A stretch of DNA of 64,000 nucleotides from Paraburkholderia phenazinium (GCF_900142845.1 NZ_FSRU01000001.1:1488001-1552000); one strand, 5' to 3'; positions 53,020 through 62,059 are shown, counted from the stretch's first letter. Program-made: numbers and translations. Notes: generated by a model not told the origin, from the letters alone.

Positions 53020-53679
53020 ATGACATTGAAGCTTTACGCCCATCCCTTTTCCTCGTACTGCCAGAAGGTGCTGACCGCGCTCTACGAGAACCGGACCGCA
53101 TTCGAGTACTGCCAGTTGTCCCACGACAATCCGCAGGCCATGACGGAACTCGCGGCGCTGTGGCCGTTCCGGAAGTTTCCGGTCCTCGTCGACGCCGGCC
53201 GTCCGGTCCCCGAGGCGACGGTCATCATCGAATACCTGGGCCTCTATTACCCGGGGCCAGTGTCGTTGCTGCCGGCCGAGCCGCGCGCCGCGCTCGAGGT
53301 CCGCAGCATGGACCGCTTTTTCGACAACTACATCTCGACCCCGCAGCAAAAGATCGTCGGCGATAGTCTGCGCGGCGCAGCGGAGCGCGACCCGCGCGGC
53401 GTCGCCGACGCCCGCGCGATGCTCGATACCGCGTACGCCTGGCTCGACAAGACCATGGCGGGCCGCGAGTGGGCAGCAGGCGATCGTTTCAGCCTCGCCG
53501 ATTGCGCGGCCGCGCCGTTCCTGTTCTACGCGGACTGGACCCATCGCATCGACCCGTCGTTCGCGCAGGTGTGGGCGTATCGGCAGCGGCTGCTGGCGCG
53601 GCCATCGTTTGCCCGCGCGGTCGACGAGGCGCGGCCCTATCGTTCGTTTTTCCCGCTCGGTGCGCCGGATCGCGATTGA
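53020..53679 (+). CDS. Glutathione S-transferase
   Basis: This 219-residue GST has an N-terminal thioredoxin-like domain starting LKLYAHPFSSYCQKVLTALYEN (in parts) with the active-site SSYC segment near residue 12, the FPVLVDAGRPVPEATVIIEYL motif, and the C-terminal helical domain with AAGDRFSLADCAAAPFLFYA. It follows the kinase gene by 125 bp on the same strand. The SSYCQKV start is typical of the family related to maleylacetoacetate isomerase-like and stress GSTs. No specific substrate can be assigned. Confidence 0.9.
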   Translation: MTLKLYAHPFSSYCQKVLTALYENRTAFEYCQLSHDNPQAMTELAALWPFRKFPVLVDAGRPVPEATVIIEYLGLYYPGPVSLLPAEPRAALEVRSMDRFFDNYISTPQQKIVGDSLRGAAERDPRGVADARAMLDTAYAWLDKTMAGREWAAGDRFSLADCAAAPFLFYADWTHRIDPSFAQVWAYRQRLLARPSFARAVDEARPYRSFFPLGAPDRD

Positions 53680-53796
53680 GCGCGATTGTTCGATATCTGA
53701 AAACTGTGATTTCACCCTATCGACATAGACTTTCAATAGGGATCCCCTACACTTGACTTCAATGAGGCGCTGCACCCGTTATTGCGCAGCGCTCCC

Positions 53797-53853
53797 GCGC
53801 GGCGGGCGTTCGGCGTGCTCACGGATTGGAGCATAGCGAGTTGCCCGCCGCGC
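53797..53853. promoter_or_regulatory. Long hairpin-forming repeat before the superinfection-immunity-like gene
   Basis: GCGCGGCGGGC (53797-53807) is the exact complement of 53843-53853. A smaller TGCTC/GAGCA pair (53816-53820, 53829-53833) lies within. A GCGCTGC/GCAGCGC stem precedes it near 53767-53792. The stack could terminate the GST transcript or form a structured 5' leader for the gene at 53921. Confidence 0.55.
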
Positions 53854-53920
53854 CCGTTAACTGTTGCGAGAGTCGTCGCAAAGGCTTTTGCAACAAGCCG
53901 TCGAAAAATGAGGTGATGTC

Positions 53921-54277
53921 ATGGTGCAGATACTTGAGGGCGTAGCCGTTCTTGGCGCTTTTACCCTCTACATGATTCCGTCGATCGAAGCGGATGCGCG
54001 CAATCGCGATGACGCGTTTGCCATCACGGTCGTCAACGTCCTGCTTGGCTGGACGGTGATCGGCTGGATTGCGGCATTTATGTGGGCGCGCCGTCCGGCG
54101 ACCGAAAAGCGCTTGACCCATCTGGTCAGAAGGACGCGGCGCGCAGTGGCGCGCGTCACGATCGACAAGCTGGTCGCACACGCTGCACAGCGCGGCGCGT
54201 TGCAGCACCACCGCATGGTCGGCAAGCTGCGGGTGCGCTCGTCGCGTGCGGCGGTGGTGGCGGTGCGCCAGTCTTAG
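53921..54277 (+). CDS. Small membrane protein, superinfection-immunity-like family
   Basis: This is a 118-residue protein with two hydrophobic segments: GVAVLGAFTLYMIPSI (residues 6-21) and ITVVNVLLGWTVIGWIAAFMWA (35-56, in parts). The NVLLGWTVIGWI phrase and the upstream LYMIPSIEA match the phage superinfection immunity (Imm) motif family. The second half is a basic cytoplasmic tail with many Arg residues. GAGGTGATGTC precedes the ATG. The gene overlaps the convergent gene at 54274-54558 by 4 bp. In bacterial chromosomes this family is common and its role is unknown. Confidence 0.7.
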   Translation: MVQILEGVAVLGAFTLYMIPSIEADARNRDDAFAITVVNVLLGWTVIGWIAAFMWARRPATEKRLTHLVRRTRRAVARVTIDKLVAHAAQRGALQHHRMVGKLRVRSSRAAVVAVRQS

Positions 54278-54558
54278 TCGGCGCTGGGCGGCGCATCCGC
54301 TGCGGAGGCGCTGGCGGGTCTGGCCGCGCCTTCGAGGAAACGCCGCGTGGCTTCGAACGACTGCAGCATCTGATCGGGCCACGGCGTTTGCAGCATCACG
54401 GCCTGATGGTTTTCGAACGCGCTGGATAGCAGCTTCGACAGCTCGGGAGATTGCAGGTGTCGAAGCAGCACGCTCACGGCGATCGCGGTGGCCTGGCTGG
54501 CGCCGGCCGTCTGCAGTTCGGAGGTGGTGAGCGCGGCGAGTTGTTTGTTGATGTCCAT
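54274..54558 (-). CDS. Small hypothetical helical protein
   Basis: This 94-residue soluble protein appears helical (INKQLAALTTSELQTAGASQ, AIAVSVLLRHLQSPELSKLLSSAFENH in parts), ending in an Ala/Ser/Pro-rich tail. No family is recognised. The ribosome site is weak (CTCTTTGCAACC before ATG). Its 3' end overlaps that of the superinfection-immunity-like gene by 4 bp, so the two transcripts would be complementary at their ends. Confidence 0.55.
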   Translation of the reverse strand: MDINKQLAALTTSELQTAGASQATAIAVSVLLRHLQSPELSKLLSSAFENHQAVMLQTPWPDQMLQSFEATRRFLEGAARPASASAADAPPSAD

Positions 54559-55138
54559 GGTTGCAAAGAGAAAGGGGACGGCGTTTCATTTGCCCTGGGT
54601 GCGTCGCCGTAGGCAGTCGGGACGAATCATACCGTCGGCATAGGGGGCGGACAACCCGCCATGGAGCGCATTGCACGGCCCGCCGGCCGACCGGATTGAG
54701 CCGACAATTAAAATCATGCAACGTCGAAACCATTTCAAGCGCATTTGAAAGCCGTTATTCATGATTGGCCGGATGTCTAAAAGGCCATTATGCAAAAACG
54801 ATAGATTGCGCCCGTCTATTCAGTAAAATCCTCCGGTTTAATTCGCTTTTGACGGCATTGGGTATTGCCGCCGTCGGCGAACCCGGCGCTGGGCGCGCAA
54901 AGCGCCCGCGCCAGCGGGGCTAGCCCGTCTTCCGCACAATAAAAGCCCGGCACTACGCCAATAACGCGTTCATTGTTAAAAACGCCCGGCGCGCACGATT
55001 CGCTTGAGTTTCGAATCCTGACGCGTTAAATTCGCCTCGCACGCCGCCGGCGCTGCCAAACACATCCTGACGAAATACATACAGTTGCATGCCGTCGACC
55101 GGGTTCAGGGATCCGGCGCCGGTCATTTAAGGATCGCG
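54559..55138. other. Long intergenic region before the SPFH operon
   Basis: These 580 bp have no gene. From 54700 to 54850 the sequence is AT-rich compared with the window. Two GC hairpins lie at 54850-54876 (GACGGC/GCCGTC) and 54891-54907 (GGGCGC-GCAAA-GCGCCC, wrapped by further pairing). A promoter for the SPFH operon is proposed at 55004-55032. The length and composition suggest complex control or a small RNA. Confidence 0.55.
55004..55032 (+). promoter_or_regulatory. Putative sigma-70 promoter of the SPFH/P-type ATPase operon
   Basis: TTGAGT (55004-55009) and TTAAAT (55026-55031) are 16 bp apart; TAAATT at 55027-55032 gives 17 bp. It lies about 105 bp upstream of the first SPFH gene start. 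Confidence 0.5.
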
Positions 55139-57061
55139 ATGTTGCCTCAGATGCAAAGCGACGAAGAAGCAACGCACCGCTATCCGGTTTCCGCCACGCG
55201 GATCGCCTCAGTCAGTCTGGTGCTGGCTCTGGTACTCGGCGCACTGCCGTTGATCAAGGGTGGCTGGTTCGATATCCGCTGGTGTGCCGCCCTGTCGAGC
55301 GCATGGCTCAACGTGTTTACCGTCGCGCTGGCGGCCGGGCTCGCCCATACCGGTGGGCGGCGCGTGTCCACGACATCCCATCAAACGCATGAACGGCATG
55401 AACCGCCTCAATCGTTAGGCCTGCGTGTCTGGCAGAGCGCATGGTGGCGCGCGTGCGGCGCAGCGTCGCTTGCTGCGCTGCGCGGCATCCGCTGGCAGCC
55501 CTGGGCCGTGCTGGTATGTGCGGCGTTGTCGGTGGCGGTGGCCTCGCTCGCCTGGCGGGCGCCGGTCCAGTTTGCGCTCGCTGCCGTGCTGCGGCCGCCC
55601 GGCGCCGCGCTGATCGCGGGTGTGGCGGCCTTCGCACTGGCATTCGGCACGCTGGTCGCCGAGCTGTTCTTTTCGATGCATGCCGAGCGCGGCCGCGCGT
55701 GGGCGTCGCTCGCCAACGTGCTGCGCGCGGCGCTGCTGAGCGCGCTGGTCGCGGCGGTCTGCGCCGTGTTGCTCGCCTATGCCGATGTCTCGCCCGTGTG
55801 GCCGGTACATGCACTGAGTGCCTTCGGCGCCGCGATCGCGCTCGAATTCGCCTTGCGCGCCGTGTTGTCGTGGTTCGCGCCGCCGCACATGCGCAGCGGC
55901 GACGCCAGCGTGCCCGATAGCCTCGTCGCGAGCCTGCTGCGTTTGCGTCCCTCGCCGCTCGCCCGCTTTAGCGCGCAACTGCGTCATCGGTACGGCATCG
56001 ATCTGCGCCAGAACTGGGTCTTGCAAAGCGTGGTACGTCTGCTGCCGGCCGCGCTCGGCACGGTGGTCGTCTGTGCCTGGCTGCTGACGGGCGTCGTGAT
56101 GCTGGGACCCGAGCAGCGCGCCGTGTACGAACGGTTCGGCGCGCCGGTCGCAGTGTGGCAGCCGGGTCTGCATGTGGCGCTGCCCTGGCCGTTCGGCAAG
56201 GCGCGTGCAATCGACAATGGCGCGGTCCATCAACTGGTCGTGTCCGGCTCGCCCGAAGAGAGCGTGGCCGCGTCGCCGCTGGTGCCCGCCGACGCCCAGA
56301 CGCCCGAGCAGTTGAACCGCCTGTGGGACGTCGTGCATCAGGGCGAGACGAGCCAGGTGATTGCGGGCGGCAGCGGCGACCGGCAGAACTTCCAGATTGT
56401 CAGCGCGGACGTGCGGCTCGATTACCGCATCGGTCTATCGGATGCCGCCGCGCGGGCCTCGCTGTATCGCACCGACGACGTGCCGGCAACCGTGCGCGCG
56501 ATTGCCAATCGCGAAGTGGTGCGCTACCTCGCGTCGCACACGCTGGACTCGCTGCTCGAAACGCGCCAGACCGTGATGGCCGACACCCTCCGGCACGCGG
56601 TGCAGGCGCAACTCGACCGCCTGTCGAGCGGCATCGACGTGGTGGCCGTGGTGATCGAAAGCGTGCATCCGCCGGCGGGGGCGTCGGGGGCATGGCATAG
56701 CGTGCAGGCCGCGCAGATTCGCGCCGAGGCGAGTGTGGCGGAGGCACGCGGACTCGCCGCGCAGTCGTTGGGCGACGCGCGGCAGCAGGCCGAGACCGCG
56801 GTCGCGCAAGCCGACGCGCAAGCGGCCGACATCACGTCGGCCGCCCAGGTCCAGCAAACCAGTTTCAGCGCCGACATGATCGCGGCCCAGGCGGGTGGTC
56901 CGGCGTTTGTGCTCGAGTACTACCTGCACAACCTGCAGAAGGGTTTGCAGAATGCGCACGTGACGGTGATCGACGACCGGCTCGTGGAAGGGAACCGCGC
57001 CACCATCGATCTGCGCTCGTACGGCGCGGGCGATGCAGCGGGCGCGCGGCGGATTTATTGA
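55139..57061 (+). CDS. SPFH/HflK-like protein with polytopic N-terminal membrane domain
   Basis: This is a 640-residue protein. Residues 20-322 contain about seven hydrophobic helices (e.g. 24-40, 122-138, 157-178, 198-216, 302-322). The SPFH/band-7 domain follows (LGPEQRAVYERFGAPVAVWQPGLHVALPWPFGK in parts, then VSADVRLDYRIG), with a coiled, Ala/Gln-rich stretch at 560-610 and FVLEYYLHNLQKGLQNA near the end, as in HflK. Classical HflK has a single N-terminal helix, so the added membrane domain is unusual. ATG 55139 has AAGGATCG upstream. It is first of four clustered genes ending in a P1B-ATPase. Confidence 0.8.
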   Translation: MLPQMQSDEEATHRYPVSATRIASVSLVLALVLGALPLIKGGWFDIRWCAALSSAWLNVFTVALAAGLAHTGGRRVSTTSHQTHERHEPPQSLGLRVWQSAWWRACGAASLAALRGIRWQPWAVLVCAALSVAVASLAWRAPVQFALAAVLRPPGAALIAGVAAFALAFGTLVAELFFSMHAERGRAWASLANVLRAALLSALVAAVCAVLLAYADVSPVWPVHALSAFGAAIALEFALRAVLSWFAPPHMRSGDASVPDSLVASLLRLRPSPLARFSAQLRHRYGIDLRQNWVLQSVVRLLPAALGTVVVCAWLLTGVVMLGPEQRAVYERFGAPVAVWQPGLHVALPWPFGKARAIDNGAVHQLVVSGSPEESVAASPLVPADAQTPEQLNRLWDVVHQGETSQVIAGGSGDRQNFQIVSADVRLDYRIGLSDAAARASLYRTDDVPATVRAIANREVVRYLASHTLDSLLETRQTVMADTLRHAVQAQLDRLSSGIDVVAVVIESVHPPAGASGAWHSVQAAQIRAEASVAEARGLAAQSLGDARQQAETAVAQADAQAADITSAAQVQQTSFSADMIAAQAGGPAFVLEYYLHNLQKGLQNAHVTVIDDRLVEGNRATIDLRSYGAGDAAGARRIY

Positions 57062-57119
57062 TGAGACGGCATCGCTGCACACGCGGTACGGCATTGGACA
57101 GACGGCTTCGGGGGATAGG

Positions 57120-58199
57120 GTGAGTTTGAATCATTCGCACGCACACGCTCATGGGCAGGGTCACGCGCATCACCACCACCACGGCGGCGCGGCAGCAGGC
57201 GGCCCTGGTTTCTACTGGCGGGTAGCGCTGGCGGCGCTGTGCGTCGCGATCGCGTTCGCGGTGGCGAGCTTTATCCAGGTGCAGGCCGGCCAGGCGACGG
57301 TGGTGACGCGCTTCGGCGAACCGGTACGGGTACTGCTCGAGCCGGGCCTCGCGTGGCGGCTGCCGGCGCCGATCGAGGCGGCCGTGCCGGTGGACCTGCG
57401 TCTGCATACGACGTCCAGCGGTCTGCAGGACGTCGGCACGCGCGACGGCCTGCGCATCATCGTGCAGGCCTACGTGGCCTGGCGCGTGCCGGCCAATGCC
57501 AACGACGTCGGACGTTTCGTGCGCGCGGTGCGCAACGAGCCGGACGAAGCGGCGCGGCAGATTCGCTCGCTGCTCGGCTCGGCGTTGCAGACCACTTCCG
57601 CCGACTTCGATCTGGCCTCGCTGGTGAACACGGACCCGAGCCAGGTGCGCATCGGCGCGTTCGAGGACGAACTGCGCCGCCAGGTGGACTCGCAGCTTTA
57701 TCAGGCGTATGGCGTGCATGTCGTGCAGGTGGGCATCGAACATCTGACGCTGCCGGCGGTGACGCTCTCGGCCACGGTCGAACGGATGCGCGCCGAGCGC
57801 GAGACGGTGGCCGCGCAACGCACCGCGGACGGCAAGCGGCAAGCCGCGCAGATCCGCTCGGACGCGGATCGCGACGCGCGCATCGCGGTGGCCGATGCCA
57901 ACGTCAAGGCTGCGCAGATCGAAGCGCAATCGCGCCAGGATGCCGCGGCGATCTACGGCAAGAGCTACGCGGGCAATCCGCATCTCTACACGATGCTGCG
58001 TTCGCTCGACACGCTGAACACGGTGGTCAACACCAATACCAACCTGATCCTGCGCACGGATGCGGCGCCGTTCAACGTGCTGGTGCAAGGGCCTGCGGGA
58101 CTCGGCGTGACGCAGGCGCCAGCGCAGAGTCAGACCCAGACTCAGGCCGCAGGCGCAACGCAGCCGACGGCGGCGAAAAAGGCCAGGCACATCCCATGA
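57120..58199 (+). CDS. SPFH/HflC-like protein with His-rich N-terminus
   Basis: This is a 359-residue protein from GTG 57120; an ATG at 57033 would overlap the previous gene and add 29 residues. Residues 4-21 are almost entirely His/Ala/Gly (NHSHAHAHGQGHAHHHHH), a probable metal-binding segment on the cytoplasmic side. One membrane helix (ALAALCVAIAFAVASFIQV) follows, then the band-7 domain (QATVVTRFGEPVRVLLEPGLAWRLPAP, in parts) and the GKSYAGNPHLYTMLRSLDTL region typical of HflC. Its stop overlaps the next ATG. HflK/HflC-type proteins assemble into ring or cage oligomers that organise membrane proteins such as FtsH. Confidence 0.8.
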   Translation: MSLNHSHAHAHGQGHAHHHHHGGAAAGGPGFYWRVALAALCVAIAFAVASFIQVQAGQATVVTRFGEPVRVLLEPGLAWRLPAPIEAAVPVDLRLHTTSSGLQDVGTRDGLRIIVQAYVAWRVPANANDVGRFVRAVRNEPDEAARQIRSLLGSALQTTSADFDLASLVNTDPSQVRIGAFEDELRRQVDSQLYQAYGVHVVQVGIEHLTLPAVTLSATVERMRAERETVAAQRTADGKRQAAQIRSDADRDARIAVADANVKAAQIEAQSRQDAAAIYGKSYAGNPHLYTMLRSLDTLNTVVNTNTNLILRTDAAPFNVLVQGPAGLGVTQAPAQSQTQTQAAGATQPTAAKKARHIP

Positions 58200-59338
58200 G
58201 CACGGCCGTGGAAACGCCAACGCCCTCGCTCGGACCCGGCGCGCAGGCTGTGCGCCTCGCGTTCTGGTTCGTGGTGGCGATCGCGCTGCTGGCGGCGGGC
58301 GTGTGGGCTACCTCGAACATCCGCCGCATCCCGGCGGACAGCCGGGCCGTGGTGATGCGCTTCGGCGCGTTCGTGCGCACCCAGGATGCTGGCTTGCTGG
58401 TGGCGTGGCCGCAGCCGTTCGAAACGGTGCTGCTGATTCCCGGCAGCGCACGCGTGCTGGAGGAGCGCATCAGCTCGCTCGACCGAGATCCGCGCGCGCG
58501 TGCCGCCGATCCGGCCGCCACCACCGAATCCAGCCAGACTCAGCAGTTGCCCTTGGGCGATGTGAGTTCATGGGGTTTCCAGTCCGACGGCTCGACGCCC
58601 GGGAACGCCGGCCCGACGCTGTCCGACGCACTGGCCGGTTCCGGCTACACGCTGACCGGCGACAACGGCGTCGTGCAGTTGAGCGCGACGCTGTACTACC
58701 GGGTGGTCGATCCGTATTCGTATGTACTGCAGAAGGAGCGTCTCGACTCGGCGCTGCAGCGTGTGGTGGCAGCGGCGGTGGTCGAGGTGACCGCGTCGCG
58801 CGATCTCGATTCGATTCTGGTGGCGCGTCCCGAACTGCTGTCGACCGATCAGCAGATGGCCGTCAAGCGCGAGCAGTTGCGCGGCGAGATGGCGCAGGCG
58901 GTGCAACGTCATCTGAATGCGCTGGCGGCAGCGCACGCGGGCCTCGGGATCGACGTCGCGCGCATGGACGTGCAGGCGCAGTTCCCGGCGGCGGCCGTCG
59001 ATGCGTTCAACTCGGTGCTGACGTCGCTGCAAACCGCCGACCGCAATATCGCCGACGCGCGGACCGAGGCCGAGAACATCCGCCAGGGCGCGCAGCAGTC
59101 CGCCGACCAGATCCTGCAAAGCGCCCAGGCAAGCGCCACCGAGCGCGTCGCGACCGCGCAGGCCGAAACCACCACGATCTTGCAACTCGAAACGCCGCTC
59201 GACGCGAATAGCGATCCCGGTCTGCTCGCGCGTGCCTATCGCGACCGGATCCAGCAGATCCTCTCGAAGGCGGGGCGCGTGACGACGATCGATCCGCACG
59301 ACGCATCGAGCTTGGTGCTGCCTGGGAAAATCCAATGA
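58196..59338 (+). CDS. Third SPFH/HflK-like protein
   Basis: This is a 380-residue protein with one N-terminal helix (AFWFVVAIALLAAGVWA, about residues 22-38) and a band-7 domain beginning IPADSRAVVMRFGAFVRTQDAGLLVAWPQPFETV (in parts). A disordered Ser/Asp/Gln-rich stretch lies near 95-135, followed by the second half of SPFH (VVQLSATLYYRVVDPYSYVLQ), a long Ala/Gln coiled-coil (FNSVLTSLQTADRNIADARTEAENIRQGAQQSADQI, in parts) and LARAYRDRIQQILSKAGRV. Its ATG overlaps the stop of the HflC-like gene and its stop overlaps the ATPase start (both ATGA), so all are translationally coupled. Confidence 0.8.
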   Translation: MSTAVETPTPSLGPGAQAVRLAFWFVVAIALLAAGVWATSNIRRIPADSRAVVMRFGAFVRTQDAGLLVAWPQPFETVLLIPGSARVLEERISSLDRDPRARAADPAATTESSQTQQLPLGDVSSWGFQSDGSTPGNAGPTLSDALAGSGYTLTGDNGVVQLSATLYYRVVDPYSYVLQKERLDSALQRVVAAAVVEVTASRDLDSILVARPELLSTDQQMAVKREQLRGEMAQAVQRHLNALAAAHAGLGIDVARMDVQAQFPAAAVDAFNSVLTSLQTADRNIADARTEAENIRQGAQQSADQILQSAQASATERVATAQAETTTILQLETPLDANSDPGLLARAYRDRIQQILSKAGRVTTIDPHDASSLVLPGKIQ

Positions 59339-61440
59339 GCACGCACATCGAACCGGTTGAGCGGGCAGAGCCCGGTGGCGCGGTCGATCCGGCCCATGCC
59401 GCAGCGCATGGGGCTCATGGCGCTCATGATGCGCATGACGCCGGACATGAACATGAGCACGACCACGGCGCCGGATCGGACACCCACCATTCACACGACG
59501 ACGGACCGACCATCGCGCTGTCCGCCACGGAACGGCGCATCGTCACGCGGCAGATTGCGCTCGCCTTGCTGGCGGGCGGCCTGCTGGCGTTGTCGCTCGC
59601 ATGGCGCTATTTCGCGCCAGGCGGCGCGCAACTTGCCGAAGTGCTCGCCGGACTCGCGTCGCTACTGGTGGCGGGGCCGGTCTTCGCCGGCGCGTGGCAC
59701 AGCCTGAAGTCGCCCAGCCTGCATGGCGTGACCGACCGCCTGATTGCGCTCGCGATGCTGGCGGCGTGGGCGATCGGCGACATGACGACGGCGGCGTTGC
59801 TGCCCATCGTGATGACCTTCGGACATGCGCTCGAAGAGCGCAGCGTGCTCGGCTCGCAGGAGGCGATTCGCGCGCTCGGCCGGCTGACCTCGGGCAACGT
59901 GCGGCGCGTGAAGGCCGACGGCACGCTCGAGGACGTGCCATATGAGTCAATTCGCGCCGGCGACACGGTCGAGGTGGCGCCCGGTTCGCGCATTCCCGCG
60001 GATGGCGTGGTGCGTCGCGGCCGCTCCAGCGTCGACAACGGACCGATCACCGGCGAGTCGTTGCCGCTCGACGTCGCTGAGGGCATCGCCGTGTTCGGCG
60101 GTGCGATGAATCTCGACGGCCCGCTGCGCATTGAGGTCACGCATGCGGGCGAGCAGTCGACGCTCGGCAAGATCATCGAGTTGCTGCAGCGCGCCGAGCA
60201 GGTCAAGCCGCCGATCACCCAGGTGCTCGAACGCTACATGGGCGCTTATCTGGCGCTGGTGCTGCTGATTGCGGCGATTGTGTGGTTCGCGTCGGCGAAC
60301 TCATCGGCGATGCTGGCCGTGATCGTCGCCGCGTGTCCGTGCGCGCTGGTGCTCGCCGCGCCTTCCACGGCGATTGCCGGGATTGCGGTCGGCGCGCGCC
60401 ACGGTGTGCTGTTTAGAAACGCGGCGTTCCTCGACCGGATTGCCGAGATCGACTCGCTCGTGATCGACAAGACCGGCACGCTCACGCACGGCGAACTGCG
60501 CGTCGCCGACGTGTTCACGCAACCGGGCGTAGCGCAAGCCGAAGCCGTTGCACTGGCGGCGCGGCTGGGGGCGGGCAGTGTGCATCCGGTGAGCCGGGCG
60601 CTGACGCGCCACGCTGCGGCAGCCGCGGGAGAGGAGGCAGCCCCGTTCGAACGCACGCGCGAACTGCGCGGTCTTGGGGTCGTCGCGGAAACGCCGGAAG
60701 GCACCGCGGTACTCGGGCGCGCCGAGTTGTTGCGCGAGCACGTCGCCGCGTTGCAAGCCGCGCCGGCCTCGATCGACGGTCCTTGCGTGGGCCTCGCGCT
60801 CAACGGTCAACTGCTGGCGTGGTTCGGTTTTGCGGACGCCTTGCGTGCCGAAGCAGCCGGTGCGCTTGCCGAACTGCGCGAGCTCGGTCTCGTGCGGCAG
60901 ACCCTGCTGACAGGCGATCGCGACGCGGTAGCGCAAAAAGTGGCCGCCGAAGTCGGCATCGATACGGTCGTCTCCCAGGCGCTGCCGCACGACAAGCTCG
61001 ACTACGTGATGCACGAACTCGAAGCCGGACATCATCCGCTGGTGGTCGGCGACGGCCTGAACGATGTGCTGGCCATCAAGGCGGGCGCGACCAGTATCGC
61101 GATGGGTGAACGGGGCATCGACATTGCGGTGGCGTCCGCGGATATCGTGCTGCTCGGCGACGACCTGCGGCGCATTCCGACCTGCATCCGCCTCGGCCGA
61201 CGCTGCCGCCGTACCGCGACCATCAACGCGGCGATCGGCCTGTTGTGGACCGTCGAGATCATCGCGCTGGCCGCGCTCGGTTTGCTGGGGGCCGTGTGGG
61301 TGGCGATCCTGCACAACGTCGGCACGTTCATCGTGATCGCGAACGCGGGACGGCTGCTGCGCATCGACGAGGATGCTGCATCGCAACCACCCAGAAGAGG
61401 TTTGGATGCCGATCCGCCGCGACCCATGACGCCGCATTGA
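59335..61440 (+). CDS. P1B-type heavy-metal ATPase with His-rich N-terminus, no HMA domain
   Basis: This is a 701-residue transition-metal pump. Residues 20-56 are His-rich (HGAHGAHDAHDAGHEHEHDH) and replace the CxxC HMA domain common in this family. Motifs are complete: TGES in the actuator domain, C334-P-C336 in the transport helix, phosphorylation aspartate D378 in DKTGTLTHGE, a P-domain GDGLNDV, and a histidine-proline near HPVSRAL in the N-domain. The last helix reads H660-NVGTFIVIANAGRLL, not the D-x-G of Zn/Cd/Pb pumps, so metal specificity is uncertain. It closes the SPFH operon through an ATGA overlap. Confidence 0.9.
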   Translation: MSTHIEPVERAEPGGAVDPAHAAAHGAHGAHDAHDAGHEHEHDHGAGSDTHHSHDDGPTIALSATERRIVTRQIALALLAGGLLALSLAWRYFAPGGAQLAEVLAGLASLLVAGPVFAGAWHSLKSPSLHGVTDRLIALAMLAAWAIGDMTTAALLPIVMTFGHALEERSVLGSQEAIRALGRLTSGNVRRVKADGTLEDVPYESIRAGDTVEVAPGSRIPADGVVRRGRSSVDNGPITGESLPLDVAEGIAVFGGAMNLDGPLRIEVTHAGEQSTLGKIIELLQRAEQVKPPITQVLERYMGAYLALVLLIAAIVWFASANSSAMLAVIVAACPCALVLAAPSTAIAGIAVGARHGVLFRNAAFLDRIAEIDSLVIDKTGTLTHGELRVADVFTQPGVAQAEAVALAARLGAGSVHPVSRALTRHAAAAAGEEAAPFERTRELRGLGVVAETPEGTAVLGRAELLREHVAALQAAPASIDGPCVGLALNGQLLAWFGFADALRAEAAGALAELRELGLVRQTLLTGDRDAVAQKVAAEVGIDTVVSQALPHDKLDYVMHELEAGHHPLVVGDGLNDVLAIKAGATSIAMGERGIDIAVASADIVLLGDDLRRIPTCIRLGRRCRRTATINAAIGLLWTVEIIALAALGLLGAVWVAILHNVGTFIVIANAGRLLRIDEDAASQPPRRGLDADPPRPMTPH

Positions 61441-61499
61441 AAAGCGGCGCCCGACCGGCTTGAACGCTGCCGCGATGAGCGGTGCGTGGGTGAAGCGTC

Positions 61500-61736
61500 T
61501 CAGGTTTCGGCGACCGTCTTGCCGTGGAGAATAGCGGTGTCCAGTTCGTCGAGTTGCAGCAGCAAATCGTCGATTGAGCAGAGCTGGGTTTTGGTGACGT
61601 GATGGGTTTCGAGCAGGTCGTACAGGCGTTTGCGCCAGTACTCCGCAGGCAGGATGGGACCGCCGAAATCCCCGCACAACGACGGCTTCATCACGCGCGT
61701 GATGTGCGCGATGTCCTGATCGATCAGCGTAAGCAT
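61500..61736 (-). CDS. Small conserved-looking hypothetical protein
   Basis: This is a 78-residue acidic protein of unknown function, with the central GGPILPAEYWRKRLYDLLETHHVTKTQLC (in parts) and a helical tail SIDDLLLQLDELDTAI. There is no signal peptide. A G-rich ribosome site (GGGGGGCGG) is close to the ATG. It is convergent with the P-type ATPase gene, 59 bp apart. No role can be inferred. Confidence 0.6.
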   Translation of the reverse strand: MLTLIDQDIAHITRVMKPSLCGDFGGPILPAEYWRKRLYDLLETHHVTKTQLCSIDDLLLQLDELDTAILHGKTVAET

Positions 61737-62059
61737 GTCCGCCCCCCGTGGTAGTTATACGTGGATTTGCGCCATCTTTTGTTTTGTCTAATTAATACTC
61801 TAGGTCAAATTCGTCGGATGACAAGCTGTCTGAATTGCGGGGGTATAGACCCTGATGGCCGTTGCAGGCGCGCGGTGGCCGGCAGCAACGCAGCGCGCCG
61901 TTATTAAGGAAAACCATGATGGCAAGCTGCTGCGGAAGGGTTAGACTGTAACCAAACGTAACTAAGTGTTGCTAATCATAAGTACGGGGATGTTCAAACG
62001 GGGCCGCGCCAGACTGGGCGCACTGATGAGAACGTGGTGGAGTGAAGCCGCGCAGATGG

